Source of the DNA: Gammaproteobacteria bacterium
GTDB lineage: Bacteria > Pseudomonadota > Gammaproteobacteria > Burkholderiales > Rhodocyclaceae
DNA: 64,000 nt
Reading direction: 5' to 3'
Assembly (NCBI GenBank): GCA_029289235.1
Contig: JARFTZ010000060.1
Span: 1-64,000, forward strand
Positions 26,752 through 34,945 of this stretch are shown here, piece by piece; position 1 is the first letter of the stretch; every line of letters begins with the position of its first letter. The position numbers were made by a program, and so were the translations under genes. A model generated the notes under the pieces. That model did not search any database, had not been told where the DNA came from, and saw only the letters and a list, made by a program, of their open reading frames with translations.

Positions 26752-28074
26752 TTATGATTTCTGGCTATCAGCACATTCGTCCCCCGCCAGGCGGGTAGCC
26801 TCGCCGATCAGGCGTCCGAGACTGGAAACCCCGTTGCTCTTGACGAACATGCACGGCTTGCCGGTCCGCTTGCACATTTCCTTGACCCGCCAGTAAGCGT
26901 TGTGGCTGATGCAGCCGACCTGACAGATGACGATGTCGGCGGCCGCCAGCGCGCCTTCGATCCGGTGCAGGCTCTCCTCCCGACCTCCGTCGTGGTGCAT
27001 GAAGCGTCCGCCATGCTGCTCGATCAGATCGCGATAGGAATTGATCGAGCCGGAGCGACCACCGACGCACAACACGCACTTCCCCAGCAACGACTCGCGA
27101 ACCGACGGCAACAAAGGATCGACGCCGCCATCGCCGCCCCCCGCCAGCGCGTCCTGGTTCAGCGCCTCGATGGTCTCTTCGGCGTACGCGGCAAGATCAC
27201 GCAAGCGAACCACCTCGCGTTCCAGTTCCTGCTCGCGCTCGCGCGCGGCGGAAAGTCGTGATTCGGCATCCTGCAGACGCACAAGAAGCAGCTCCCGTTC
27301 ACGAAGATCAGGCAGCGCAGCAACCAGCCGGTCGAGTTCGCGTTGTACGCGCCGGGCCGCGGCATCGCGCGCCGAGAGTTCGGCCTGCAGCGCCGCGACG
27401 CGCCGGGTCAGTTCCTGTAAGGCGAGCAGACTCTCCGCACGCTGCAGCTCGTGCCGTTTGCGCATCGCCTCCTGCTCGATGCGCAATTGCTCGTTCTCGT
27501 CGCGCAACGCCTTCATTGCCTTCAGATCGATACGTACGCCGGCGCCAACCTGGTGCTGGATCATATGGATGTCGCTATGGATTTCCTGCTCCAGTTCCTC
27601 CGAACACAACGGGTGTGTACTCGCCGCCCACAGGCCGGCCGGGATATCCATCCCCAATCTGCAGATTTCCCGCCAGGCCGCGCGCAGATCGTCGGCCGAC
27701 TTGCACGCCGCGAATTTCCGGATCGTCTGCGCGTAGCGCCGGTCGAGAATCCGGCCGAACTGTTCCGACAACGGGCAGCGCGTATCGCACACGCCGACGG
27801 CGATCGTGTGCCACATGTAGTCAGTCGTTTCCGGCGGATACTTCAGGTACTTGTTGATCATTCGCCGCAGCTCGGCGACATCGAAACAGACGCCAATCAC
27901 CGGGCAATGGTATTTGCTCGGCAGCTCCCACAAGCGACGACGGCGTGTCGCTCTTGACTCAGCCTCAGGCACGGCACTGCGCGGACCAGGCAAACCGCAC
28001 CTGTCGCCCGCGCCCCCCGGGTTGCGCTTGGGAAGGACGGCGGCCCAAGCCCCGTAATTGATGACTCCAGACAT
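26752..28074 (-). CDS. DUF2325 coiled-coil protein (copy 1)
   Basis: 440 residues. An N-terminal region carries HCPVIGVCFDVAELRR, near 55-70, and a Cys-containing alpha-helical part (about 50-190). Then comes a long coiled coil rich in Glu, Arg and Leu (about 190-315), and a C-terminal DUF2325 domain (about 330-425). The domain has KCVLCVGGR, a HHDGGREESLHR block, CQVGCISHNAY and KPCMFVKSNG. DUF2325 resembles a Rossmann-like half-domain with conserved Cys and His; no activity is known. It shares architecture with the protein at 29189. The two are divergently transcribed around a Fur-box-rich promoter. Confidence 0.85.
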   Translation of the reverse strand: MSGVINYGAWAAVLPKRNPGGAGDRCGLPGPRSAVPEAESRATRRRRLWELPSKYHCPVIGVCFDVAELRRMINKYLKYPPETTDYMWHTIAVGVCDTRCPLSEQFGRILDRRYAQTIRKFAACKSADDLRAAWREICRLGMDIPAGLWAASTHPLCSEELEQEIHSDIHMIQHQVGAGVRIDLKAMKALRDENEQLRIEQEAMRKRHELQRAESLLALQELTRRVAALQAELSARDAAARRVQRELDRLVAALPDLRERELLLVRLQDAESRLSAAREREQELEREVVRLRDLAAYAEETIEALNQDALAGGGDGGVDPLLPSVRESLLGKCVLCVGGRSGSINSYRDLIEQHGGRFMHHDGGREESLHRIEGALAAADIVICQVGCISHNAYWRVKEMCKRTGKPCMFVKSNGVSSLGRLIGEATRLAGDECADSQKS

Positions 28075-28089
28075 ATCCTGCCCCCCCGC

Positions 28090-28560
28090 TCACATGCATG
28101 AAGAGCGGTGCTGCAGCAGCACCATGTCTTCGGCAAACCGGTCACGTTCCGACGCCATCCGGGCGCATTCCGCGTGGGCATCACGCAACGCTTTTTCCAG
28201 CATGCCGGCACGCCTCGCCTCGCGCCGCAACGCCTCGTTCTCTTCGCGGCACGCCAGCAGGCGGCGCGCGAGATCAATCACCGGATCGTCGCTGGCCACT
28301 GATTCCAGACGCCGCCGATAGGCCGAATTCAGGTTTTCCAGGCGCGTCACCTCGCTCGTCAGGGCACAGATCCGCCGCGTGCTCTCAAGTGCACCACGAT
28401 GTAGTCGCTCGCGCGTATCCCGCAACGCCAGACGCAGGGCACGCAGTTCCTCGACGACCTCACCCGGCAAATCGGCCCGCTGACAGGACAGGCCAGCCAC
28501 AGGGGCATCGCAGTCGGGGAAGCGGGCAACTTCACCCGAAAGTTCGCTTGACATGATCAT
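28090..28560 (-). CDS. Coiled-coil protein of DUF2325 cluster
   Basis: 156 residues from MIMSSELSGE, with GGAGGT 8 bases upstream. The part after residue 40 is almost continuous coiled coil (EELRALRLALRDTRERLHRG, then ALRDAHAECARMASERDRF). It ends without a DUF2325 domain at HRSSCM. The helical segment resembles the coiled coil of the protein at 29189 (compare LEKALRDAHAECARMASERD with LEKSLRAAHEELDRMARERN), so it may be a truncated paralog or a heteromeric partner. First gene of the minus-strand arm, 15 bp before the DUF2325 copy 1 start. Confidence 0.75.
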   Translation of the reverse strand: MIMSSELSGEVARFPDCDAPVAGLSCQRADLPGEVVEELRALRLALRDTRERLHRGALESTRRICALTSEVTRLENLNSAYRRRLESVASDDPVIDLARRLLACREENEALRREARRAGMLEKALRDAHAECARMASERDRFAEDMVLLQHRSSCM

Positions 28561-28627
28561 GATCGGCCACCTCCAGAAACACGGGAATGAACGCGGGGTT
28601 GAAGCGGAAGGACACACCGGCATTTGT

Positions 28628-28748
28628 GTGATATTGATTCTCATGCCCAGAAGGACAAGATGTCAACAACTAGTGCGACTGGTTCTCATTATTTTTCTCA
28701 ATCATATTGACAAGAACCAGAATTTGTCCGTTAATGATAATCGTTGTC
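28628..28748. promoter_or_regulatory. Divergent promoter with three Fur-box-like sites
   Basis: The 311-bp gap between the two divergent DUF2325 arms is AT-rich and contains three Fur-like elements. They are GATATTGATTCTCAT (28630-28644, reading ATGAGAATCAATATC on the other strand), TGGTTCTCATTATTT (from 28680) and AATGATAATCGTTGTC (28733-28748). The clustering suggests strong iron control of both arms. Binding is inferred from sequence only. Confidence 0.65.
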
Positions 28749-28871
28749 TTTTAAACGCACAGAATATCCCCGTCACCGACTCAATCACATCAGCCGTACC
28801 CCGCCGCACACAGCCGGGTAAACCATCCGATTCATCGACACGCACCAACGCGCGTTCCCGGAGACGACGCC

Positions 28872-29192
28872 ATGAACAACTGTCCGACGCACGCCACTGC
28901 ATCCTCCCGGATCATCAGCGGCGCCCTCGCCTATCTCTCCATGCACCTCGACAGCGCCTGCCCGCGCAGTGCCTATCTGGCCACCCTGCTCCTCGGACGC
29001 ATCGCCGACGACCCGGAAAACGATGCCGAACTGCGCGCACAGGCCCGCCACCTGGCCGACATCATCGAAGCCGGCAACGGCCACTACCGCCAGCCCGCCC
29101 GCCGGGTCTGGCGCCGCGCTGTCCGCCAGCCCCGGCCCGGCGCTTGCGCATCTCTCACCAGCGACTCGGTGCAGCCTGGAGTCCCGGCATGA
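28872..29192 (+). CDS. Small protein of DUF2325 cluster
   Basis: 106 residues from MNNCPTHATA with GGAGACG just upstream. The centre is helical (SGALAYLSMHLDSACPRSAYLATLLLGRIADDP) and resembles no family I recognise; the tail is basic and disordered. The stop overlaps the ATG of the DUF2325 copy 2 gene (ATGA), a classic coupled arrangement, so it is likely to be translated and functionally linked. No signal peptide. Confidence 0.7.
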   Translation: MNNCPTHATASSRIISGALAYLSMHLDSACPRSAYLATLLLGRIADDPENDAELRAQARHLADIIEAGNGHYRQPARRVWRRAVRQPRPGACASLTSDSVQPGVPA

Positions 29193-30520
29193 CCGCAGAC
29201 AGTCTGCCGCGGAAGAATGTCCTGGCTGCGCTGCTCGGCGAGAAAGACGGCAAGGCCGGCCTGCAGTTCGCCTCGTCTCCGGTTCCCGAGCCCGCCCAGC
29301 CGGTACGCAAACGTGCCCGTCTGTGGGACATCGACCCCCGCTACCTGCGCCAGATCGTCGGCCACTGCCTGCCGCCGGAAATGCTCACCGCCATCGCCCG
29401 AGCCCATTTCTGCAACGTCGACCCGGCCAATGGCTATGCCATGCACATCGAGGCAATCGGCTTTGCCGCAACGCGTAACGCCGTCTCGGAAGCGATGCAG
29501 GAACGCCTCGACCGGCTGCACGCTGCCGCCCTGCGGCGCTACGAAGCCGCGCGCCACGCCGCCGCTATTCTCACCCTCTGGGACGAAGACAGCGCACGCG
29601 GCGAAATCGCCGGGCCGCTTTGGGCGGCGATGACACACAAGGCGATCACCGCGAGCGGCCAGTACGAACTCAACGCGCGCATGCACATCCTCTCGCACCA
29701 CCTCGTCGCCGCCGATGCCGCACAGCGCCGCGCGCTCGCCGAACTGGAGGCCCGCTGCGCCCATCTCGCCGCGGCCAACGACACCCTGAAAGCCCAGCAC
29801 GCCCGCGACCTTGCCCGGCTGCGCCAGCAACTGCAGAAAGCCTCGATCGAGAACCGGCGGCTCGCCGCTGTCGAACGGGAGAACGCAATCCTCGCCGCCC
29901 GCCTCGAACGACTCGAGCTAGCCCATGCCGAGAGCACGCTCGAAGCCGAGATTGCCAACCTCAAGAGCGCCAACGAAGTCCTCACCCTGTCCGCGCAACG
30001 CACCTGGGCGCTTGAAAAATCGCTGCGTGCCGCACACGAGGAACTCGACCGGATGGCCCGCGAGCGGAACGATGCCATTGCCGAACGAGACGCCCTGCAA
30101 CGCGTACTCGCGGCGTCAGGCAACGAGGCCGACCCCTCGGCTTCCTGCGCAGGCGACTGCGCCGACTGCAGCAACGCCTGCCAGGAACGCTGCATCCTCT
30201 TCGTCGGCGGGCGCATCTCGCTGCTGCCGCATTACCGCACCCTCGCCGACCGCCTCGGCATCCGCCTTGTGCATCACGACGGCGGCCTCGAAGAATCGCT
30301 GTCCCGGCTGCCGGAAATGATCGGCCAGGTCGACGCCGTCGTCTGCCCGACCGACTGCGTCAGCCACAACGCCTACCACCAGATCAAGCGCCACTGCAAG
30401 CAGGCCGGCAAACCCTGCCTGCTCTACCGCGGCGCCGGACTGTCAGGCTTCGCCGCGGCGCTGGCGCGCCTCTCCGCCGGGGAGGCAATTCTCGCGGCAT
30501 CGGACATGAACCTCGCCTGA
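29189..30520 (+). CDS. DUF2325 coiled-coil protein (copy 2)
   Basis: 443 residues from MTADSLPRKN; the longer open frame upstream is not supported. Residues about 40-170 are a helical domain (RARLWDIDPRYLRQIVGHCL, HILSHHLVAAD). Residues 175-320 are a long coiled coil, then a cysteine-rich linker (CAGDCADCSNACQERC) leads into the C-terminal DUF2325 domain with ILFVGGR, HHDGGLEESLSR, CPTDCVSHNAY and KPCLLYRG. The six-cysteine linker is absent in copy 1 and could hold a metal or iron-sulfur cluster. Function unknown. Context: iron-responsive promoter, S4 paralog downstream. Confidence 0.85.
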   Translation: MTADSLPRKNVLAALLGEKDGKAGLQFASSPVPEPAQPVRKRARLWDIDPRYLRQIVGHCLPPEMLTAIARAHFCNVDPANGYAMHIEAIGFAATRNAVSEAMQERLDRLHAAALRRYEAARHAAAILTLWDEDSARGEIAGPLWAAMTHKAITASGQYELNARMHILSHHLVAADAAQRRALAELEARCAHLAAANDTLKAQHARDLARLRQQLQKASIENRRLAAVERENAILAARLERLELAHAESTLEAEIANLKSANEVLTLSAQRTWALEKSLRAAHEELDRMARERNDAIAERDALQRVLAASGNEADPSASCAGDCADCSNACQERCILFVGGRISLLPHYRTLADRLGIRLVHHDGGLEESLSRLPEMIGQVDAVVCPTDCVSHNAYHQIKRHCKQAGKPCLLYRGAGLSGFAAALARLSAGEAILAASDMNLA

Positions 30521-30568
30521 CCCTGTAATGAATCAGACAACAGAAACCCGAAAACAGAGACCCGCCCC

Positions 30569-30832
30569 ATGGAATCCATGACCACCGAACAGCGCCTCGC
30601 CGCCATCGTCGCATTGCTTTCCTCGTCTGCGCTACGCGGCACCACGGCCAGCAAGAACGCAGCGTTGTGCATGCATCTCGATACCTTGCTGCGAGGCGAC
30701 GAGAAGCTCGACCCGAACCTCAGGAAGACCCTGGAAAGGGCGCTCGATGAATGGAAGCTGACGCTTCATTTCAACTGTTGCCCGACCCGGGACAACCTGC
30801 CATCCCGCGCAGCCGTTCCCGTGCTGCATTGA
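30569..30832 (+). CDS. Small helical protein between DUF2325 and S4 paralog
   Basis: 87 residues (or 84 if the ATG at 30578 is used). The first 65 residues look like a compact helical bundle ([30 protein letters not shown]), and the last 20 are low-complexity. I do not recognise the family. It is 48 bp after the DUF2325 stop and 22 bp before the S4 paralog, on the same strand, so it is probably in the operon. Confidence 0.6.
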   Translation: MESMTTEQRLAAIVALLSSSALRGTTASKNAALCMHLDTLLRGDEKLDPNLRKTLERALDEWKLTLHFNCCPTRDNLPSRAAVPVLH

Positions 30833-30854
30833 CCACCCCTCACCTGGAGACACC

Positions 30855-31475
30855 ATGTCACGCTATACCGGACCGCGCCGCAAGATCCTGCGCGCCCTGG
30901 GCATCGACCTGCCCGGATTGTCCCGCCACACCATCGAAGGCAACCCCAACCCGCCCGGCCAGCACGGCTACCAGAAAGCCAACCGGAAGAGGTCCGAATT
31001 CGGCCTGCAGCTGATGGAAAAACAGAAGCTGCGCTACAACTACGGTGTGTCCGAGAAGCAACTGCGGCGGATCGTCGAGGACGCCAAGCGCCAGCGCGGC
31101 GCCACGGGCGACCGCATCGTCGCACTGCTCGAACGGCGGCTCGACAATCTGGTCTTCCGCGCCGGCTTCGCGCCGACCATCCCGGCCGCCCGGCAGATGA
31201 TCAGCCACGGCCACATCCTGCTCAACGGCCGCCGCGTCACCATCCCCTCGATCCGCGTGCGCGCCGGCGACGTTTTCGGCCCGACCGAAGGCGGCAAGAA
31301 GCTCGACCTGCTGCAGGCCACCCTCAAGGAACCCGCGCTCGAACGCCCCGACTGGATCGCGTTCGACGCAACCGTGCAATCGGCCCGGCTGTCGTTCCTG
31401 CCGGAGGGTGTAGATGCAGCGCCGTTCCCTCTCGACGTTCACCGCATCGTCGAGTACTACGCGACACGAATTTGA
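30855..31475 (+). CDS. rpsD: Ribosomal protein S4 paralog lacking cysteines
   Basis: 206 residues, full S4 length. It has an N-terminal S4 domain ([21 protein letters not shown], then [20 protein letters not shown]), the [16 protein letters not shown] region, and an S4 RNA-binding fold ([37 protein letters not shown]). The protein has no cysteine, so the zinc-finger type N-terminus of some S4 proteins is absent. It is not in an rpsM-rpsK-rpsD-rpoA operon and is probably a second, condition-specific copy. The YATRI end is divergent from housekeeping S4. The position among Fur-boxed genes suggests use under metal limitation. Confidence 0.88.
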   Translation: MSRYTGPRRKILRALGIDLPGLSRHTIEGNPNPPGQHGYQKANRKRSEFGLQLMEKQKLRYNYGVSEKQLRRIVEDAKRQRGATGDRIVALLERRLDNLVFRAGFAPTIPAARQMISHGHILLNGRRVTIPSIRVRAGDVFGPTEGGKKLDLLQATLKEPALERPDWIAFDATVQSARLSFLPEGVDAAPFPLDVHRIVEYYATRI

Positions 31476-31518
31476 ACCGCAGCGCCGCAGACAGCCTTCC
31501 GTCCTGGGCAAAGGCCTT

Positions 31519-32583
31519 TCATATTCGGGCGCGATAACGCTTCGGCGGCACCCCGAAATGGCGCCGGAACGCCGTCGAGAAGTTCGCCTGGCTTGAATAC
31601 CTGGCGATCTCGGCGGCGCGCGCCACGCTGACCCCCTCGTTCTGCAAGGCCACCGCAGCGCGCCGCAACCGGCTGGCCCGCAAATAGTCGAAGACCGTCT
31701 TGCCGAAAGCGGCCCGAAACTGCTGCTGCAGTGAGTTGCAGTTGCAGCGCATCGCCCGTGCCATCTCGGCCAGGCTCATCGCGTCGGCATTGCCGCTGTC
31801 GAGCAGGTCGCGCAGACGGCACGCCCGCGCGTACTCGTCCGGGCGCAACTCCGGCATCATCGACGGTGGGCTCGAACGGGCGGATTCCGCCGCCTGCGCA
31901 AACGCCTCGGCGACGAGCTCGAGCACGCGGCTTTCCAGATAGAGGCCGGACATCGGTCCGGCCAACGCGGCAGGATTGAGCAACTGCTCGGCAATAGCCA
32001 GAGCCCGCGGACTCGGCTCCCAGGTTCGTATCGCCAGATGACCGCAGAGCGGGCACGTCGACGAGCGCAGGGAACCGAGCCACTCGGCAGTCAGCGTGAT
32101 CACGATCATGCGTTGCCGGTCGCCTTTCATGCTGCGCCGCTCGAACGATTCACCGCGATCCAGACACAAGACCGCGCCCCGGGGAGTCGCCCCGGCGCCC
32201 TGTCCGGCATCCAATGGCAAGTCGCAGCCACCGATGCGCACCTTCGCCTCGCCCTCCAGCCGGAGCAAGACCTTGACGCAAGGCCCCGGAAGGTCGGCGC
32301 GCGTCGTCAACGGCTGGAGATTGATGATGTCCGTGCAGTGCAGATAAACCCCGGCACGCAGGCATTGAACCGAGAACGTGCCCTGCATCACCGGCGACGC
32401 TTCCCCGAACGCGGACGCATCCGCATCGACCGGCCCGGAAGCCCTCTCGCGCAGCGCATGCATATCGATCAGGCGCAAATGATGCCGCAGTGAAAGCCGG
32501 TCTTCCTGAAGGCCGTCGGTCGACGCATCCACCGGGAGGTCAACACCTGAATCGGCAACCGCGGAATTCGCGCAATCAAACAT
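31519..32583 (-). CDS. AraC-family regulator (PchR-like)
   Basis: 354 residues. A variable N-terminal sensing domain is followed by two helix-turn-helix motifs in the last 100 residues (SLAEMARAMRCNCNSLQQQFRAAFG and SVARAAEIARYSSQANFSTAFRRHFGVPP). This arrangement matches PchR/AlcR-type siderophore regulators. It is divergent from the TonB-dependent receptor gene across a 118-bp promoter with a Fur-like box, so it probably activates the receptor operon when the siderophore is present. A Cys pair (CPLCG) near residue 180 is notable. Confidence 0.88.
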   Translation of the reverse strand: MFDCANSAVADSGVDLPVDASTDGLQEDRLSLRHHLRLIDMHALRERASGPVDADASAFGEASPVMQGTFSVQCLRAGVYLHCTDIINLQPLTTRADLPGPCVKVLLRLEGEAKVRIGGCDLPLDAGQGAGATPRGAVLCLDRGESFERRSMKGDRQRMIVITLTAEWLGSLRSSTCPLCGHLAIRTWEPSPRALAIAEQLLNPAALAGPMSGLYLESRVLELVAEAFAQAAESARSSPPSMMPELRPDEYARACRLRDLLDSGNADAMSLAEMARAMRCNCNSLQQQFRAAFGKTVFDYLRASRLRRAAVALQNEGVSVARAAEIARYSSQANFSTAFRRHFGVPPKRYRARI

Positions 32584-32643
32584 TTTTCTTCTTCGGGAAA
32601 ACGAAATCTTTGCCGGATTTTGCCATACTTCACGCCAACTGTT

Positions 32644-32662
32644 AATGAGAATTATTTTTATT
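32644..32662. promoter_or_regulatory. Fur-box-like site between araC and siderophore receptor
   Basis: AATGAGAATTATTTTTATT matches the left half of the Fur consensus (AATGAGAAT) and is AT-rich on the right. It lies 40 bp before the receptor ATG, where it would overlap the promoter of the receptor and of the divergent AraC gene. Confidence 0.6.
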
Positions 32663-32701
32663 ACTCACCGATTTTATCACCCCAACCTTATTGGAATCAG
32701 T

Positions 32702-34939
32702 ATGCCCACGCCCTTGCTTTCCCTTCGCATTCGCCCCATTGCACTGAGCCTTGTCCTCGCCTACGGTTGTGTTCCCGCCGGGGCCGCCGAGCCTGAAACC
32801 ACGTTATCGGAAACCGTCGTGCTCGGCACGGCCGAAGAAACACTCAAGCAGGCACCGGGCGTGTCGACCATCTCCGCCGAGGACATCGCCAAAAAGCCGC
32901 CCGCCAATGACATTTCGGAAATCATCCGCACCATGCCTGGCGTCAACCTCACCGGCAACTCGACGAGCGGCCAGCGCGGCAACAATCGGCAAATCGACCT
33001 GCGCGGCATGGGACCGGAAAACACCCTGATCCTGATCGACGGCAAGCCGGTCAACAGCCGTGCGGCCGTGCGCTACGGCTGGCGCGGCGAACGCGACACC
33101 CGCGGCGACAGCAACTGGGTGCCGGCAGAACAGGTCGAGCGCGTCGAAGTCATCCGCGGACCGGCCGCGGCGCGCTACGGCAACGGCGCCGCCGGCGGCG
33201 TGGTCAACATCGTCACCCGGCAGCCGACGGAGGAATGGCACGGCCAGGTCACGCTCTACGCCAACATGCCCGAGCATTCCGAGGAAGGTGCAACGCAGCG
33301 CATGAACTTCGGCGTGGGCGGCGCACTCAGCGAAAACCTGTCCCTGCGGCTCTACGGCAACCGCAACAAGACCGAGGCCGACGACCGCGACATCAACGAC
33401 GGCCACCAGGCTCCCGGCTACGCCAGTGCGCTGCCGGCCGGACGCGAAGGCGTGAGCAATCGCGACCTCGGCGGCCGCCTCGCATGGAAACTCACGCCCG
33501 GGCATACGCTGGAGTTCGACGCCAGCTACAGTCGCCAGAGCAACATCTACGCGGGCGACACACAGAACAACGGCACCAATGCCGTCGTGGAAGACATGTA
33601 CGGCAAGGAAACCAACCGGATGATCAAGAACGCCTACGCCGTAACGCACAAGGGCAAGTACGACTTCGGCACCTCGCTGTCGTATGTCCAGCTGACCGAG
33701 ACGACCAACCGGCGCATCCAGGAAGGTTTGGTCGGCGGCACGGAAGGGATGTTCCTCAGTGGCGCACCCACCTACCTCACCAGCGACCTTCGCGAATGGG
33801 TAGCCCACAGTGAAATGAGTTTGCCGATCAAGGCCAGGTTCAACCAGATGCTGACCGCCGGTATCGAATGGACCGAGCAAAAGCTCACTGATCCGGCCTC
33901 CAATCTGGTGGCGACGACCTACGGCACGATTCCCGGCGTCAGTAGCACGGGCCGGAGTTCGGATGCCGAGGCCACGATCTTCTCCGTCTTCGCCGAGAAC
34001 AACATCGAAGTCGCCGCCGGCACGTTGCTGACTCCCGGCCTGCGTTTCGACAAGCACAGCGAATCCGGCGTTAACTGGAGCCCATCGCTGAACCTGACAC
34101 AGGTGCTGACCGACACGCTGACGCTTAAGGCCGGAATCGCCCGCGCCTACAAGGCGCCGAACCTCTACCAGAGCAATCCGAATTATCTGCTTTTCAGCTC
34201 GGGCAACGGCTGTAACACCGTCGGCAACGGCACCACCGGTTGTTACCTGCTCGGTAACGACGACCTCGACGCGGAAACCAGCATCAACAAGGAACTGGGG
34301 ATCGAATACAAGATCGCGGACGTTTCCGCCGGTATCACCTGGTTCCGCAACGACTACCGCGACAAGATCCAGGCCGGAACGACGCCGGTGGGCATCACCA
34401 CAACCGGCAACCGCAGCATCTATCAGTGGACCAACATCCCGAAGGCTGTCGTCGAGGGGATCGAAGGCAGCCTGCGCTTCCCGCTGCGCCGCTCGCTCGA
34501 CTGGATCACCAACTTCACCTACATGCTGCAGTCGAAGAACAAGACGACCGGCGATTACCTGTCGATCATCCCGAAGTACACGGTCAACTCCTCGCTCGAC
34601 TGGAAGATCAGCGATGCGGCCAGCGCGCTGTTCAGTGTCACCTGGTACGGCAAGCAGGAGCCGATGAAGTACGACTACAAGGGCAACGCGGTCACCGGCA
34701 GCTCGGCCAACTCGGTCTCGCCGTACGCCATCGCCAGCCTCAGCGGCAACTACGCGTTCAGCAAGAACCTCAAGCTGACCGCCGGCATCAACAACCTGTT
34801 CGACAAGCGCCTGTATCGCGAGGGCAACGCCGTTTCGGCAAGCAACACCGCAATCTACGGCAGCAGCGGTGGGGCGGGCGCGGGGACCTACAACGAGCCG
34901 GGCCGGACTTACTACGTGTCGTTGACCACCTCGTTCTGA
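32702..34939 (+). CDS. TonB-dependent siderophore receptor (FepA/PirA type)
   Basis: 745 residues from MPTPLLSLRI, with a signal peptide cleaved near PAGAA (about 31). An earlier in-frame ATG at 32645 falls on the Fur-like box. The plug has the TonB-box region TTLSETVVLGT and the blocks LRGMGPENTLILIDGKPVNS, RYGWRGERDTRGDSNWVP and EVIRGPAAARYGNGAAGGVVNIVT, the last two very close to enterobactin receptors FepA/PfeA. The barrel ends YYVSLTTSF with terminal Phe. Probable ligand is a catecholate ferri-siderophore. First gene of a five-gene operon. Confidence 0.93.
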   Translation: MPTPLLSLRIRPIALSLVLAYGCVPAGAAEPETTLSETVVLGTAEETLKQAPGVSTISAEDIAKKPPANDISEIIRTMPGVNLTGNSTSGQRGNNRQIDLRGMGPENTLILIDGKPVNSRAAVRYGWRGERDTRGDSNWVPAEQVERVEVIRGPAAARYGNGAAGGVVNIVTRQPTEEWHGQVTLYANMPEHSEEGATQRMNFGVGGALSENLSLRLYGNRNKTEADDRDINDGHQAPGYASALPAGREGVSNRDLGGRLAWKLTPGHTLEFDASYSRQSNIYAGDTQNNGTNAVVEDMYGKETNRMIKNAYAVTHKGKYDFGTSLSYVQLTETTNRRIQEGLVGGTEGMFLSGAPTYLTSDLREWVAHSEMSLPIKARFNQMLTAGIEWTEQKLTDPASNLVATTYGTIPGVSSTGRSSDAEATIFSVFAENNIEVAAGTLLTPGLRFDKHSESGVNWSPSLNLTQVLTDTLTLKAGIARAYKAPNLYQSNPNYLLFSSGNGCNTVGNGTTGCYLLGNDDLDAETSINKELGIEYKIADVSAGITWFRNDYRDKIQAGTTPVGITTTGNRSIYQWTNIPKAVVEGIEGSLRFPLRRSLDWITNFTYMLQSKNKTTGDYLSIIPKYTVNSSLDWKISDAASALFSVTWYGKQEPMKYDYKGNAVTGSSANSVSPYAIASLSGNYAFSKNLKLTAGINNLFDKRLYREGNAVSASNTAIYGSSGGAGAGTYNEPGRTYYVSLTTSF

Positions 34940-34945
34940 TAGCGA

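Noticed and set aside
30855-31475. Housekeeping S4 of the alpha operon
   Set aside because: Neighbours rpsM, rpsK, rpoA and rplQ are absent and the sequence is divergent, so a paralog is more likely.
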